64,000 nt of DNA from JACVRW01 sp963811055. Its GTDB lineage: Bacteria > Actinomycetota > Thermoleophilia > Solirubrobacterales > Thermoleophilaceae. The DNA lies in contig CAWEPQ010000007.1 of assembly GCA_963811055.1 (NCBI GenBank), positions 1 through 64,000 of the forward strand. Reading direction: 5' to 3'. Position 1 is the stretch's first letter. Each line of letters starts with the position of its first letter. Both the position numbers and the translations under genes were made by a program. The notes beneath the pieces were generated by a model. That model was not told the DNA's origin and searched no databases. It worked only from the letters and a program-made list of their open reading frames with translations. Shown in pieces: positions 29,354-36,955 of the stretch.

Positions 29354-30020
29354 CTAGCAGCCGAGCGCCCGCGCGATCACCATCTGCTGCACCTCGTCGG
29401 TGCCCTCGCCGATGGTGAGGATCTTGGCGTCGCGGTAGAAGCGGCAGACGGGGTACTCCTCGATGTAGCCGTAGCCGCCGTGGATCTGCACGGCCTCCTC
29501 GGAGGCCTTCACGGCGAGCCGGCCGGTCTTGAGCTTGGCCTGGGCGGCGGTGAGGCTGAAGTTCTTGCCGGCGTCCTTCTCGAGCGCCGCCTTGTAGGTG
29601 AGCAGCCGCGCGGCCTCGATCTCGGTCGACATGTCGGCGAGCTTGCCCTGGATCGCCTGGAACTTGGAGATCGACTGGCCGAAAGCCTTGCGCTCCTTGG
29701 CGTACTGGAGCGCCTCGTCCAGTGCGCCCTGGGCGAGGCCGAGGCCCATGGCGGCCACGCCGATGCGCCCGCCGTCGAGCGTCTGCAGGAACTGCTTGAA
29801 GCCCTGGCCGCGCGGGCCCACGAGGTTCTCCTCGGGCACCCGGCAGTCGTCGAAGGCGAGCGGGCGCGTGTCCGAGGCGTTCCAGCCCATCTTCCGGTAG
29901 GGCTCGCCGATCTCGTAGCCCGGCGTGCCGTTCTCCACGAGGATGTTGGAGATCTCGTCGTCGCCGGTGCGCGCGGTGATGGTCACGAAGCCGGTGATGT
30001 CGGTACCGCTGTTGGTGAAC
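29354..30020 (-). pseudogene. acyl-CoA dehydrogenase, C-terminal 220 residues only
   Basis: From NSGTDITGF onward this is a normal acyl-CoA dehydrogenase: MGWNASDTRPLAFDDCRVPEENLVG, RIGVAAMGLGLAQGALDEAL, AFGQSISKFQAIQGKLADM, QIHGGYGYIEEYPVCRFYRD and the catalytic Glu in LTIGEGTDEVQQ. The FAD-binding N-terminal half (about 160 residues) is absent. It is replaced in frame by the start of an ImmA-like gene; the junction falls in GGTGAA at 30015-30020 (plus strand). Without the N-terminal domain it cannot form the usual active dehydrogenase. Either a real deletion/recombination or an assembly join. Confidence 0.8.
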
Positions 30021-30287
30021 CGCCGCCGCGGCGGCCACTTGCCGCGCCTCGCCGGCGTTCACCCAGATCTCGGCCGCGGCGGGCAGCAGCAGCCCTGAGA
30101 GGACGGCATCGGAGGGCAGCGCAGGCACCCCGGGCGCCGTCCGCAGATCCTCCACGTCGCGCACGTGCAGCCCGAACCACGTGTCGGCGATGTGCTCCAC
30201 CGGCACCGGCAGGCTCTTGCCGTCCCAGATCCAGTCCGGTACCTCGGCGAGCACGCGCTCGGCGTGCTGCTCCACCTCAGATTGCAT
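30015..30287 (-). pseudogene. ImmA/IrrE-type metallopeptidase gene, truncated before its active site
   Basis: ATG 30285-30287. The segments LPVPVEHIADTWFGLHVRDVEDL, LSGLLLPAAAEIWVNAGEAR and, after a one-base shift, WPPRRRFT match the N-terminal region of ImmA/IrrE proteins, where the next residues would be the AHELGH zinc motif. That motif is missing because the sequence passes straight into the acyl-CoA dehydrogenase. The family call is by pattern and by its place behind a regulator gene set; the absence of HExxH is directly seen. Confidence 0.6.
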
Positions 30288-30306
30288 CGGCTCCGATCGT
30301 AAGCGC

Positions 30307-30522
30307 TCAGAGCATCACGGCGCCGAGGCGGTCGACCAGCCGGTGGAGTGTCCGCTCGGCTCCTCCCGACCATCGAGCAAGCCCGCGCGGCATCAATGCG
30401 AGTTCGCCGTCCGCCCGTTCTCGGAGCAGTCGGTCGCCGCGGATCACGCGGCTCAGTCGCTCGGTCAACGGCCTGTCGCCCACGCGCAGCGCGTAGCGAT
30501 AGAGGAGGAGTAGTTCGTTCAT
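30307..30522 (-). CDS. hypothetical 71-residue helical protein
   Basis: ATG 30520-30522. Amphipathic, Arg/Leu-rich: MNELLLLYRYALRVGDRPL, TERLSRVIRGDRLLRERADG, ending VDRLGAVML. No family recognised. It sits 41 bases after the HTH gene and 19 before the ImmA-like gene on the same strand, so it belongs to the same unit. Small size and position suggest an adaptor or a regulator of its neighbours, which is inference only. Confidence 0.5.
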   Translation of the reverse strand: MNELLLLYRYALRVGDRPLTERLSRVIRGDRLLRERADGELALMPRGLARWSGGAERTLHRLVDRLGAVML

Positions 30523-30563
30523 TGAGGTCAGGTCGGGGCATGGCCCCGGAACTGACGAACGGA

Positions 30564-31177
30564 TCAGCCGCCGCGGAAGAGGCGATCGACTTCGTCCCAC
30601 TCCTCCGGAGCCGCCGGAGCCCCCGGCATTTCGGCGGCCGCATCCACCGGAGCCGAGCTCCGAGCGAATACCGCGCCGCCGGGTCCGGCATCTGCCGCGC
30701 CCGCCGCCGGCATCTCACCCGCCTTGCGCAGCGCCTCCTTGCCGGTCCCGACGATCCGTCCCAGCGCCTCCAGCACGGAGTCGGACACCCCGGACGCCGG
30801 CAGCAGGCCCTGCTCCATCTGGTGGTAATAGGCGCCGACCTTCTCACTTTGACCCGAGGCGCCAAGCCGGTCAGCCAGCTCCGCCACCAGATCCGCGCGC
30901 TTCAGCCGAGCCCGGTTCCGCAGCTGCGGCAGCAGCGACGGCCACATCCCGCTCTGACCCGCCAGCGAGCGCTGCACCGACTCCGCCACGCGGGACGCGG
31001 GCGAGTGCACGGAACGCCTCCGCGTCGAACTGCCGTCGCGGCGCTTGCTCCAGGAAACGCGTCGATCAGCGCCGCCAGCTCGGCGCGGTCCCGCCCGGAC
31101 ACCTGAGCCAGGTACTCGCTCGGGTCGGCCGGGTACGCCTCCCTGTACGCCTCGAAGAGTCTCTGCACGTCCGCCAT
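30564..31177 (-). CDS. helix-turn-helix-like regulatory protein of the sigma/ImmA set
   Basis: About 205 residues. The N-terminal helix MADVQRLFEAYREAYPADPSEYLAQV and RDRAELAALIDAFL are followed, after shifts between 30990 and 31060, by an HTH-like region (LLPQLRNRARLKRADLVAELADRLG, then VGAYYHQMEQGLLPASGVSDSVLEALGRIVG). The Ala/Pro-rich tail ends PEEWDEVDRLFRGG. The pattern resembles XRE-type repressors in which a second part lies where ImmA-type proteases cut. It starts three bases after the sigma-like gene stop. Confidence 0.55.
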
Positions 31178-31180
31178 GGC

Positions 31181-31815
31181 TCAGCCCGAAGTATCGCCTT
31201 CGTCGAGGAGCTCCCGGACGCGCTTCAGGAACCGGGACGCGATCTGGTGCACGTTGTCCTCGCGCATCCCGTCGCCGATCTCCGCCGCGGCCTGAGAGGC
31301 CGAGAGTTCGGTCCGAAGATGTGGAGGTCGATCGCGCGGCGGTGCGCATCGTTCTCGACCTCGCGGTAGGCCTGCTTGATGCACTCGGCCGCGTGGAGCG
31401 CCTCGCCCGAGAACTCCTCGGAGGGCTCGTCGCCCCAGACCTCGTCGTCGCCGGCGTGCTCGGTCGCGAGCTTCTCGGTCTGCGGCTTGCGCTTGCGCGC
31501 CTCCAGGTGGTCGGCGATGCGCCGCGACAGGATCGTGTGCAGCCACGCCCTGAACTCCCCGACCGACTTGCCGTCGAACGCGGACGCGATCGCGCTGAAC
31601 ATCGCCTCGGAGGCCACGTCCTCGACGTCGGAGGGCGGCAGCTTCAGACGCGCGCGGTTCACCAGCACGTCCCAGTAGCCGTAGACCAGCACCCCGAGCG
31701 CCGGCTTCATCGCCTCGGGGGCCCCGGCCTCGCGCGCGGCGCGCAGGTAGTCCACGAGCTGCTCATCGCTCAGCTCGCTCAGTTGATGCTCGGGAAGCTC
31801 CTCGAACGCGGTCAA
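31181..31815 (-). CDS. sigma-70 family (ECF-like) RNA polymerase sigma factor
   Basis: About 210 residues. Region 2: DVEDVASEAMFSAIASAF, GEFRAWLHTILSRRIADHLEARKRKP. An acidic linker (EHAGDDEVWGDEPSEEF) follows, then region 4: ENDAHRRAIDLHIFG and, after a frameshift near 31305, LSASQAAAEIGDGMREDNVHQIASRFLKRVREL, which carries the recognition helix. The start is uncertain; TTG 31813-31815 gives a normal length but has no clear ribosome site. It directs transcription of its own set by analogy with other ECF groups, but no anti-sigma gene with a zinc finger follows; instead an HTH-like protein does. Confidence 0.75.
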
Positions 31816-31932
31816 TGAGAGGTGAGTCCGCCAGGAGCGACCGAACCTGACAAGACCCAACGCGATCGTCGTCCGAGGGGCGGATGGAACGGCCCTTGTC
31901 AGGCAGTGGCCGCCGCGGCCGACTAGCCACCC

Positions 31933-32886
31933 ATGACCACGATCACCTCGCAGCTCACACTCGCCGCACCGCAGGTCGCAGGACCACTCGCCGTCTTCCC
32001 CGTGCTCGGCAGCACCGGCAACCTCGCCTACCGCTCGTTCGCCCGCGCCATCGACCACGGCGCGTTCGTGAAGGAGCTCGACGGGGGCGCCAGCGTCGGC
32101 AGCCTCCATCTCGAGAACCCCACCGACCTCGCTCTGCTCGTCTACGAGGGCGAGGAGGTGCTCGGCGCGCAGCAGAACCGCAGCTTCGACGCCTCCTTCC
32201 TCGTGGCCGCCGGCGGGCGCGTGGACGTGCCCGTGAGCTGTGTCGAGCAGGGTCGCTGGGACGGCCGCCGGCACGGCGAGCACTTCGACTCGGCACCCCA
32301 CGCGGCCGATCCCGAGCTGCGGCGCACCAAGCGCCAGGCGGTCAATCGCCACGCCGCCGCGGGCGCCATCCCGCGTGCCGACCAGGGCGAGGTGTGGCGC
32401 GAGGTCGGGTCGCGGCTGCGGCGCCACGCCGTGGACTCCGCCAGCGACTCGTTGAACGACGTCTACGAAGGCCGTCGTCCCGACCTGCACCTGCTCGCCG
32501 GCGCCGTCCAGCCGGTTCCCGGACAGCTCGGTGCCGTGGCCACGGTGGCCGGCCGCCCGGTCGCGCTCGACCTCGTGAGCCGAGCCGACGTCTTCGCCGA
32601 TCTCCTCCCGCGACTTGCCCAGGGGTACGCGCTGGAGGCGCTCGGGGCGCAGGACGCCGAGCCCGACGAGCAGGCGGCAGTCGCCTTCGTCGGCGAGGCG
32701 CTCCACGCGCCCCGGGCGCCCCAGCCCACACCGGGCATGGGCCAGGCGTTCGGCATCGTCGCGCCTGGCGTCGTTGGCGGCGGGCTCACCGCAGGCGACG
32801 ACCTCATACAGCTCTGCGCGTTCCCGGAGGAACGCGCCCCCGAAGGCAGGATCGCCCGTCCGGCCCGGCGCCGGAGGTTCAGGTAG
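31933..32886 (+). CDS. ARPP-1 (DUF6569) domain protein
   Basis: Intact, 317 residues. The N-terminal domain with PLAVFPVLGS, LALLVYEGEEVLGAQQNRSF and VDVPVSCVEQGRWDG is the ARPP-1 fold reported as a companion of ADP-ribosylation-related and rhodanese/phosphatase domains. A second block, AVATVAGRPVALDLVSRADVFADLLPRLAQGYALEAL, is the usual C-terminal half. No catalytic residues are assigned in this family; roles in stress or defence-linked systems have been proposed. The TPR gene follows after 7 bases on the same strand. Confidence 0.75.
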   Translation: MTTITSQLTLAAPQVAGPLAVFPVLGSTGNLAYRSFARAIDHGAFVKELDGGASVGSLHLENPTDLALLVYEGEEVLGAQQNRSFDASFLVAAGGRVDVPVSCVEQGRWDGRRHGEHFDSAPHAADPELRRTKRQAVNRHAAAGAIPRADQGEVWREVGSRLRRHAVDSASDSLNDVYEGRRPDLHLLAGAVQPVPGQLGAVATVAGRPVALDLVSRADVFADLLPRLAQGYALEALGAQDAEPDEQAAVAFVGEALHAPRAPQPTPGMGQAFGIVAPGVVGGGLTAGDDLIQLCAFPEERAPEGRIARPARRRRFR

Positions 32887-32893
32887 GCCGGAG

Positions 32894-33550
32894 GTGGAGC
32901 TGCCGCGGCTCTACGTGAACCACATCGCCTCGCTGGACTGGCTCGTGGCTCTCGAGTTCGGCCTCGTCGACGACGGTCAGCCCAGCGAGAGCTGGCGCAT
33001 GGTGGGGGAGCAGTTCGGCTACCTCACCGCGGGGGACCGGACGCTCGGGTTCCGCGTGGTCGAGTTCAGCGAGTTCGATCCCGAGCTCCTGCCGATCTGG
33101 GACGGCCCGCGCTTCCACGTGCCGCAGCTCGGCCTCACCTCCGCGCCGGCCGGGGAGATCGCGATGGCGGCCCAGGCCCTTCTCGGCGAGCGCTCGACCT
33201 TCAACCGCATCCTGTTCCAGGAGGCCACGCGCGCGGAGGACCCGAATCGCGCCTTCTCGCTCTGGCTGGCGTGCCTGACCTGCGGCGACAACATGGCGCA
33301 CTTCGGCCTCGGCTACACGCTCTACGAGCTCGGGCGCTTCCGCGAGGCCTATCGCCACCTCCGCTACTACGCGACGATCGCCCCGAGCCATCCGTGGAAC
33401 CTGTGCTGGTACGGCAAGGCGGCGGAGGCGATCGGCGAGCTGGCCGAGGCGCGGACGGCGTACGAGCGGGCGATCGAGCTCGATGACGACGATGATGGCG
33501 CTGCGGAGGAGGCCCGGGAGCGACTTGCGGATCTCGATCTCTTCGCATAG
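32894..33550 (+). CDS. TPR-containing protein downstream of ARPP-1
   Basis: 218 residues from GTG 32894, seven bases after the ARPP-1 stop. The N-terminal 125 residues contain LPRLYVNHIASLDWLVALEFGL and FSEFDPELLPIWDGPRFHVPQLGL (unfamiliar domain). The C-terminal part has tetratricopeptide helices: MAHFGLGYTLYELGRFREAYRHLRYY, WNLCWYGKAAEAIGELAEARTAYERAIELDDDDDG. Intact. Likely a scaffold partner of the ARPP-1 protein, judging by spacing. Confidence 0.65.
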   Translation: MELPRLYVNHIASLDWLVALEFGLVDDGQPSESWRMVGEQFGYLTAGDRTLGFRVVEFSEFDPELLPIWDGPRFHVPQLGLTSAPAGEIAMAAQALLGERSTFNRILFQEATRAEDPNRAFSLWLACLTCGDNMAHFGLGYTLYELGRFREAYRHLRYYATIAPSHPWNLCWYGKAAEAIGELAEARTAYERAIELDDDDDGAAEEARERLADLDLFA

Positions 33551-33573
33551 TCGGCACGAATACTCAAAAAGAC

Positions 33574-33602
33574 TTGCCCGTCGCCGCCGAGTCGCGTAGG
33601 TT
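33574..33602 (+). promoter_or_regulatory. complete sigma-70-type promoter, leaderless
   Basis: -35 TTGCCC (33574-33579), spacer of exactly 17 bases, -10 TAGGTT (33597-33602), then seven bases and GTG 33610. This is the best-formed promoter in the window and places the transcription start at the start codon. Confidence 0.6.
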
Positions 33603-33609
33603 CGCCGCC

Positions 33610-35140
33610 GTGCGCCGCCGCCTCGCACTCCCGATCGCCGTCCTCGCCTGGCTCGCGCTCGCCGTGCCGGCCTCGGCTGCACCCAAGCTCACCGTCAAGC
33701 CGAGCTGCGACAACCCGGCACAGCCGTACGCGATCTCGGTCGGTCTCACCGGCGTGGAGCCGAACTCGCGGTTCGACTGGAGCGGCGGGGGCGCCAGCGC
33801 CACGTTCACCGCCGACGCCAACGGCAGCTACGGGCCACTCGTCCTCATCGACGTCGAGCCCAGCCTCTGGACCTTCACGGTCACGTTGCCCTCCGGAGAG
33901 CAGCTCGATCGAGAGCGCCATGTCCGAGTGCGGCGACCGGAACGGCGGCTCCGTGATCGGCGAGGGACTGACCGATCAGGGCGTGCGCTTCACGATCGCC
34001 GCCCGCAGCGACCAGGATCAAAGCAACCCGGCGGGCACCGTGACCGAGCGGCTGGCCGGCCACGACCTCCGCGGGTCGATCACCTGCCTGTCGGCCAACG
34101 GACCCTACGCCGCGGTGGGCGTGGCAATCGAGAACCCGCCTCCCGGCGTGTCTCCCGGCCAGCTGATCCTGATCTCCGACAGGTCCAATGAGGACCGGCT
34201 CGGGATCGAATCGAGGGCGACCGCACCCACCACCTGCCCGCTTCCCGTAAGTCCTCACAACGGCGTGGTGACCGAGGGCGGACTCGCCGTCCAGGAGGCG
34301 GCTCCGGACTCAGAGCCTCCGGAGATACACCTTCCCGACCTGGCCCTCGTGAACGCCACCCGTCCGAGGGGCGCTCGGATCTCCTATGTGGCCTGGGCCT
34401 CGGACAACCTGGACCCGCTCCCGTCGATCGAGTGCTCACCGCCCCGGGGCATCTGGCTGACGCAGCCGTGGACCACCATCACCTGCACCAGCTCGGACTA
34501 CTCGGGCAACACCACGACCCGCTCCATCCGGCTGGTGCTCATCGGCGTTGTGGCTCAGCTGCAGATGCTCGAGGACGTTGTGAACGGCTACGGCCTCGAC
34601 GACCGCACTGCGCGGCGCCTGACCTTCGAGCTGCGCCAGGCGCGACGGGCCTACCGGAGCTGGTGGCCGCGACCGGCGTGCACGTGGCTCGCCCGGTTCG
34701 TCTCGCTGGCCTCGCGCGAGTCCGGTCATGGGCTCACCCCTCAGCAGGCCGGACGAGTGCTCGCCGATGCCCAACGGATACGCGGAGCGGCCGGGTGCGT
34801 GCCGCCTCCGCCGCCGGCCAGAGCGCCGCGCATCACGCTCACCGAGTCGTGCAACGCTGTCGAACAGCCCGACTACAGCCGCTTTGGGGACTACGGCATC
34901 TCCGTCGAGCTGGACGGCTTCGCGCCCAACGCAGAGGTGAGCGTGCACATCGACACCGAGGTCGGTGGGGCCGGATTCGACGCGACAACTGACGACGAGG
35001 GCCACTACGGGCCGTGGCTCGGAGTCAAGAACTACGCCGTCGGGCAGGCCGTTGCCACGGCGACGCTCAAGGGAAGCGACACGGTGCTCGCCACAGCCAG
35101 CGTCGACGATCCCTGCGTGGCGCCGGTGTACGCGCCCTAG
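33610..35140 (+). CDS. secreted protein with duplicated N- and C-terminal domains, frameshifted once
   Basis: GTG 33610 opens a signal peptide (RRRLALPIAVLAWLALAVPASAAP). The first domain, PKLTVKPSCDNPAQPYAISVGLTG with GSYGPLVLIDV, and the last, PRITLTESCNAVEQPDYSRFG with GISVELDGFAPN and GHYGPWLGV, share the pattern 'SC[DN]...Y.ISV.L.G..PN...G.YGP', so the protein carries two copies of one beta-rich module about 300 residues apart. Between them lies a Cys-containing central region with an HYR-like segment (ISYVAWASDNLDPLPSIECSP, TITCTSSDYSGN). A single shift near 33905 separates the first module from the rest. Exported; role unknown, probably a surface or matrix protein. Confidence 0.65.
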
Positions 35141-35691
35141 CCGGCCAGCTCGTCAGTCGTCACGAGCTCGACCCCCGCCGCGCGCATCTCCTCGACCGCC
35201 CGCTCCACATCCCCCGGCTTCGCCTCGATCCCGCGGACGGCATCCGTCACGACCCTGACGCCGAACCCCAGCTCGCGCGCGTCGAGCGCCGTGGCGCGCA
35301 CGCAGTAGTCGGTGGCGAGGCCGCCGACCACCAGCGTGTCAACCCCGCGCGAGCGCAATCGCGATTCGAAGTCCGTGCCGTCGAAGGCCGAGTAGCCCTC
35401 GACATCGGGCCGATCGCCCGCGTCCACCAGCTCGTCGATCTGCGAGCGGTCGAGGCCCGGATGGAGTTCCGCCCCGGGCGTGCCCTGCACGCAGTGCGGC
35501 GGCCAGGGTCCGCCCCGCTCGAGAAACGACTGGTGATCCGGCGGGTGCCAGTCGCGAGTCGCGAACACTGTGTCGTAGCGAGACGCCAGCTCGTTCAGAG
35601 GCTCGATGACCGCGTCTCCGTCCGGCACGGCCAATGCGCCGCCCGACGTGAAGTCGTTCTGGACGTCGACGATTACGAGTGCCTCAGGCAT
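35137..35691 (-). CDS. isochorismatase/nicotinamidase-family protein with altered catalytic lysine
   Basis: Intact, 184 residues. Catalytic Asp9 in VIVDVQNDF, metal ligands in ATRDWHPPDHQSF, and the nucleophile Cys in GLATDYCVRATALDA with the preceding cis-peptide region are all in place, as in PncA. The lysine of the Asp-Lys-Cys triad should lie in the VDKGTDP-type segment; here it reads LVDAGDRPDVEGYSAF, placing Ala at residue 91. If correct, nicotinamide hydrolysis would be weak or absent. Start ATG 35689-35691 overlaps the end of a 21-codon upstream frame. Its stop shares CTAG with the secreted-protein gene. Confidence 0.8.
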   Translation of the reverse strand: MPEALVIVDVQNDFTSGGALAVPDGDAVIEPLNELASRYDTVFATRDWHPPDHQSFLERGGPWPPHCVQGTPGAELHPGLDRSQIDELVDAGDRPDVEGYSAFDGTDFESRLRSRGVDTLVVGGLATDYCVRATALDARELGFGVRVVTDAVRGIEAKPGDVERAVEEMRAAGVELVTTDELAG

Positions 35692-35749
35692 ATCCGCAGC
35701 CGGCGGCCTTCCTTGCTGAGGCACTGCGCTGCGCCTTCGTCTGGGCCAT
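35684..35749 (-). CDS. 21-residue leader frame related to the basic protein at 38858-39109
   Basis: ATG 35747-35749, stop overlapping the nicotinamidase start. The peptide MAQTKAQRSASARKAAG matches the first 17 residues of the downstream paralogue (MARTKAQRAASAKKGAA) and shares its promoter and ribosome site. Either a truncated paralogue or a translated leader coupled to the nicotinamidase gene. Too short to have been called as a gene. Confidence 0.5.
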   Translation of the reverse strand: MAQTKAQRSASARKAAGCGYA

Positions 35750-35779
35750 GCGGGTCCTCCCGTCGGATGCCGAACGCCG

Positions 35780-35785
35780 AGTATC
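35780..35785 (-). promoter_or_regulatory. candidate -10 GATACT for the leader/nicotinamidase unit
   Basis: Minus-strand GATACTCGGCG, then CATCCGAC and GGGAGG before the ATG at 35749. The same ordered elements precede the ATG at 39109 (GATACTCGGCG at 39137-39147), with 36 and 38 bases between -10 and ATG. Confidence 0.5.
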
Positions 35786-35788
35786 GCC

Positions 35789-35794
35789 TACCTT
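35789..35794 (+). promoter_or_regulatory. candidate -10 TACCTT, leaderless, for the diguanylate cyclase
   Basis: TACCTT, six bases GCACTC, GTG 35801. It lies only three bases from the oppositely directed -10 of the leader gene, so the two promoters cannot be occupied at once. Confidence 0.5.
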
Positions 35795-35800
35795 GCACTC

Positions 35801-36931
35801 GTGTCGGCGCGAGCGGGTGCCGACACAGGAACTGTGGACACAAGCACGCCGCAGCCCGAGAAGTCGGCGCTTCGCCACTTCCTGCGCAAGCGTGAGGACC
35901 CGTATGCCGGGGCCGACATGGCGCCCGCCATTCGGATGTGTGTGCCGGCGTGGCTGATAACCGCGCTGGTGGCAATGATCTCGCTCGCCCTGGCGCCTCC
36001 GTCCCGGCTCGGAGGCCTGGGTTGGGTCGTCGCCGGCGGTCTGGTGCTCGTCTTCTTGGTGGTGGCTGTGAGGGTGCGCATGCGAGGCCCCGGCACGAGC
36101 CCCGGCGAGCTGCTGGGGCTGAGCTATCTCGCGGTCGCGCAGATCGCAGTGCTGCAGTGGTTGACCACCGGGAGCAGCTCGCCGCTGGGGTCGCTGCTGC
36201 TGCTCTGGGCGATCTACACCGCCTGTGTCCACCCGCCGCGGCGCACCGTGCCGTTCCTCGGCTTCGTCGTGTTGGCGGCGGTGGCGCCGTTCGCCTACGA
36301 GAACTGGGACTCGCTTGCCACGGCCCAGCTGTCGGTGCAGCTGGTGCTGTGGTTGGCGCTCAGCATGTTCGCCACCCACTGGACCGACGACGTGCGCTCG
36401 AAGCGGCTGCAGATGCAGCAGGAGGGCGACGAAGCTCGCCAGAGCGCCCGCACCGATCGGCTCACCGGCCTCGACAACCGGCTGGCTTTGGACGAGATGC
36501 TTGCCTCGGAGCTGCGACGCGCCCGCGTCGGGCGCCAGCCGCTGAGCATCCTCGTGGCAGACGTCAACGGCTTCAAGGAGATCAACGACCGTTTCGGGCA
36601 CCTCAACGGCGACGAGTGCCTGCGCGAGGTCGCGGCGGTGCTCGACGCGAGCAGACGTGGGCTCGACCGCTGCTTTCGCTGGGGAGGAGACGAGTTCGTG
36701 ATGGTCCTCCCCGACACTGATCACGTCGGCGCCGAAGACCTTGCCGCGCGGCTGCGGCGGGCGGCCCAGACCCGCTGTCTCAGGCCCGATGGCGCGCCGG
36801 TGACGATCAGCACCGGCACCGCCGAGGCGGGGCCGGATGTGGACGCGGAGGAGCTGCTCGGCACCGCCGACCTGGCCCTGATGGGCGCCAAGGCTCGCAC
36901 CCGGGCGCCCGCCCCCGCCCCGGACGCTTGA
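35801..36931 (+). CDS. membrane diguanylate cyclase (GGDEF)
   Basis: Intact, 376 residues. Four to five membrane helices at about 45-195 (WLITALVAMISLAL, LGWVVAGGLVLVFLVVAV, SLLLLWAIYTACV, VPFLGFVVLAAVAPFAY, VQLVLWLALSMFA), a short coil, then a GGDEF domain from about residue 220 with DRLTGLDNRLALDEML, VADVNGFKEINDRFGH and the active-site GGDEF at 295-299. An RxxD inhibitory site (Arg286 to Asp289) lies five residues before it, so product feedback is expected. It makes cyclic di-GMP from two GTP. No EAL domain and no c-di-GMP receptor gene nearby. Confidence 0.92.
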   Translation: MSARAGADTGTVDTSTPQPEKSALRHFLRKREDPYAGADMAPAIRMCVPAWLITALVAMISLALAPPSRLGGLGWVVAGGLVLVFLVVAVRVRMRGPGTSPGELLGLSYLAVAQIAVLQWLTTGSSSPLGSLLLLWAIYTACVHPPRRTVPFLGFVVLAAVAPFAYENWDSLATAQLSVQLVLWLALSMFATHWTDDVRSKRLQMQQEGDEARQSARTDRLTGLDNRLALDEMLASELRRARVGRQPLSILVADVNGFKEINDRFGHLNGDECLREVAAVLDASRRGLDRCFRWGGDEFVMVLPDTDHVGAEDLAARLRRAAQTRCLRPDGAPVTISTGTAEAGPDVDAEELLGTADLALMGAKARTRAPAPAPDA

Positions 36932-36955
36932 CCGGCGGCCGAGGCGATACGGGTA

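Noticed and set aside
31225..32706. Leftward extension of the sigma factor into the ARPP-1 gene
   Set aside because: The extension is antisense to ARPP-1 and has no sigma similarity; start placed at about 31815.
35684..36724. Long leftward frame covering the diguanylate cyclase
   Set aside because: Antisense to a clear GGDEF protein; only its last 21 codons (from ATG 35749) have their own ribosome site and a paralogue.
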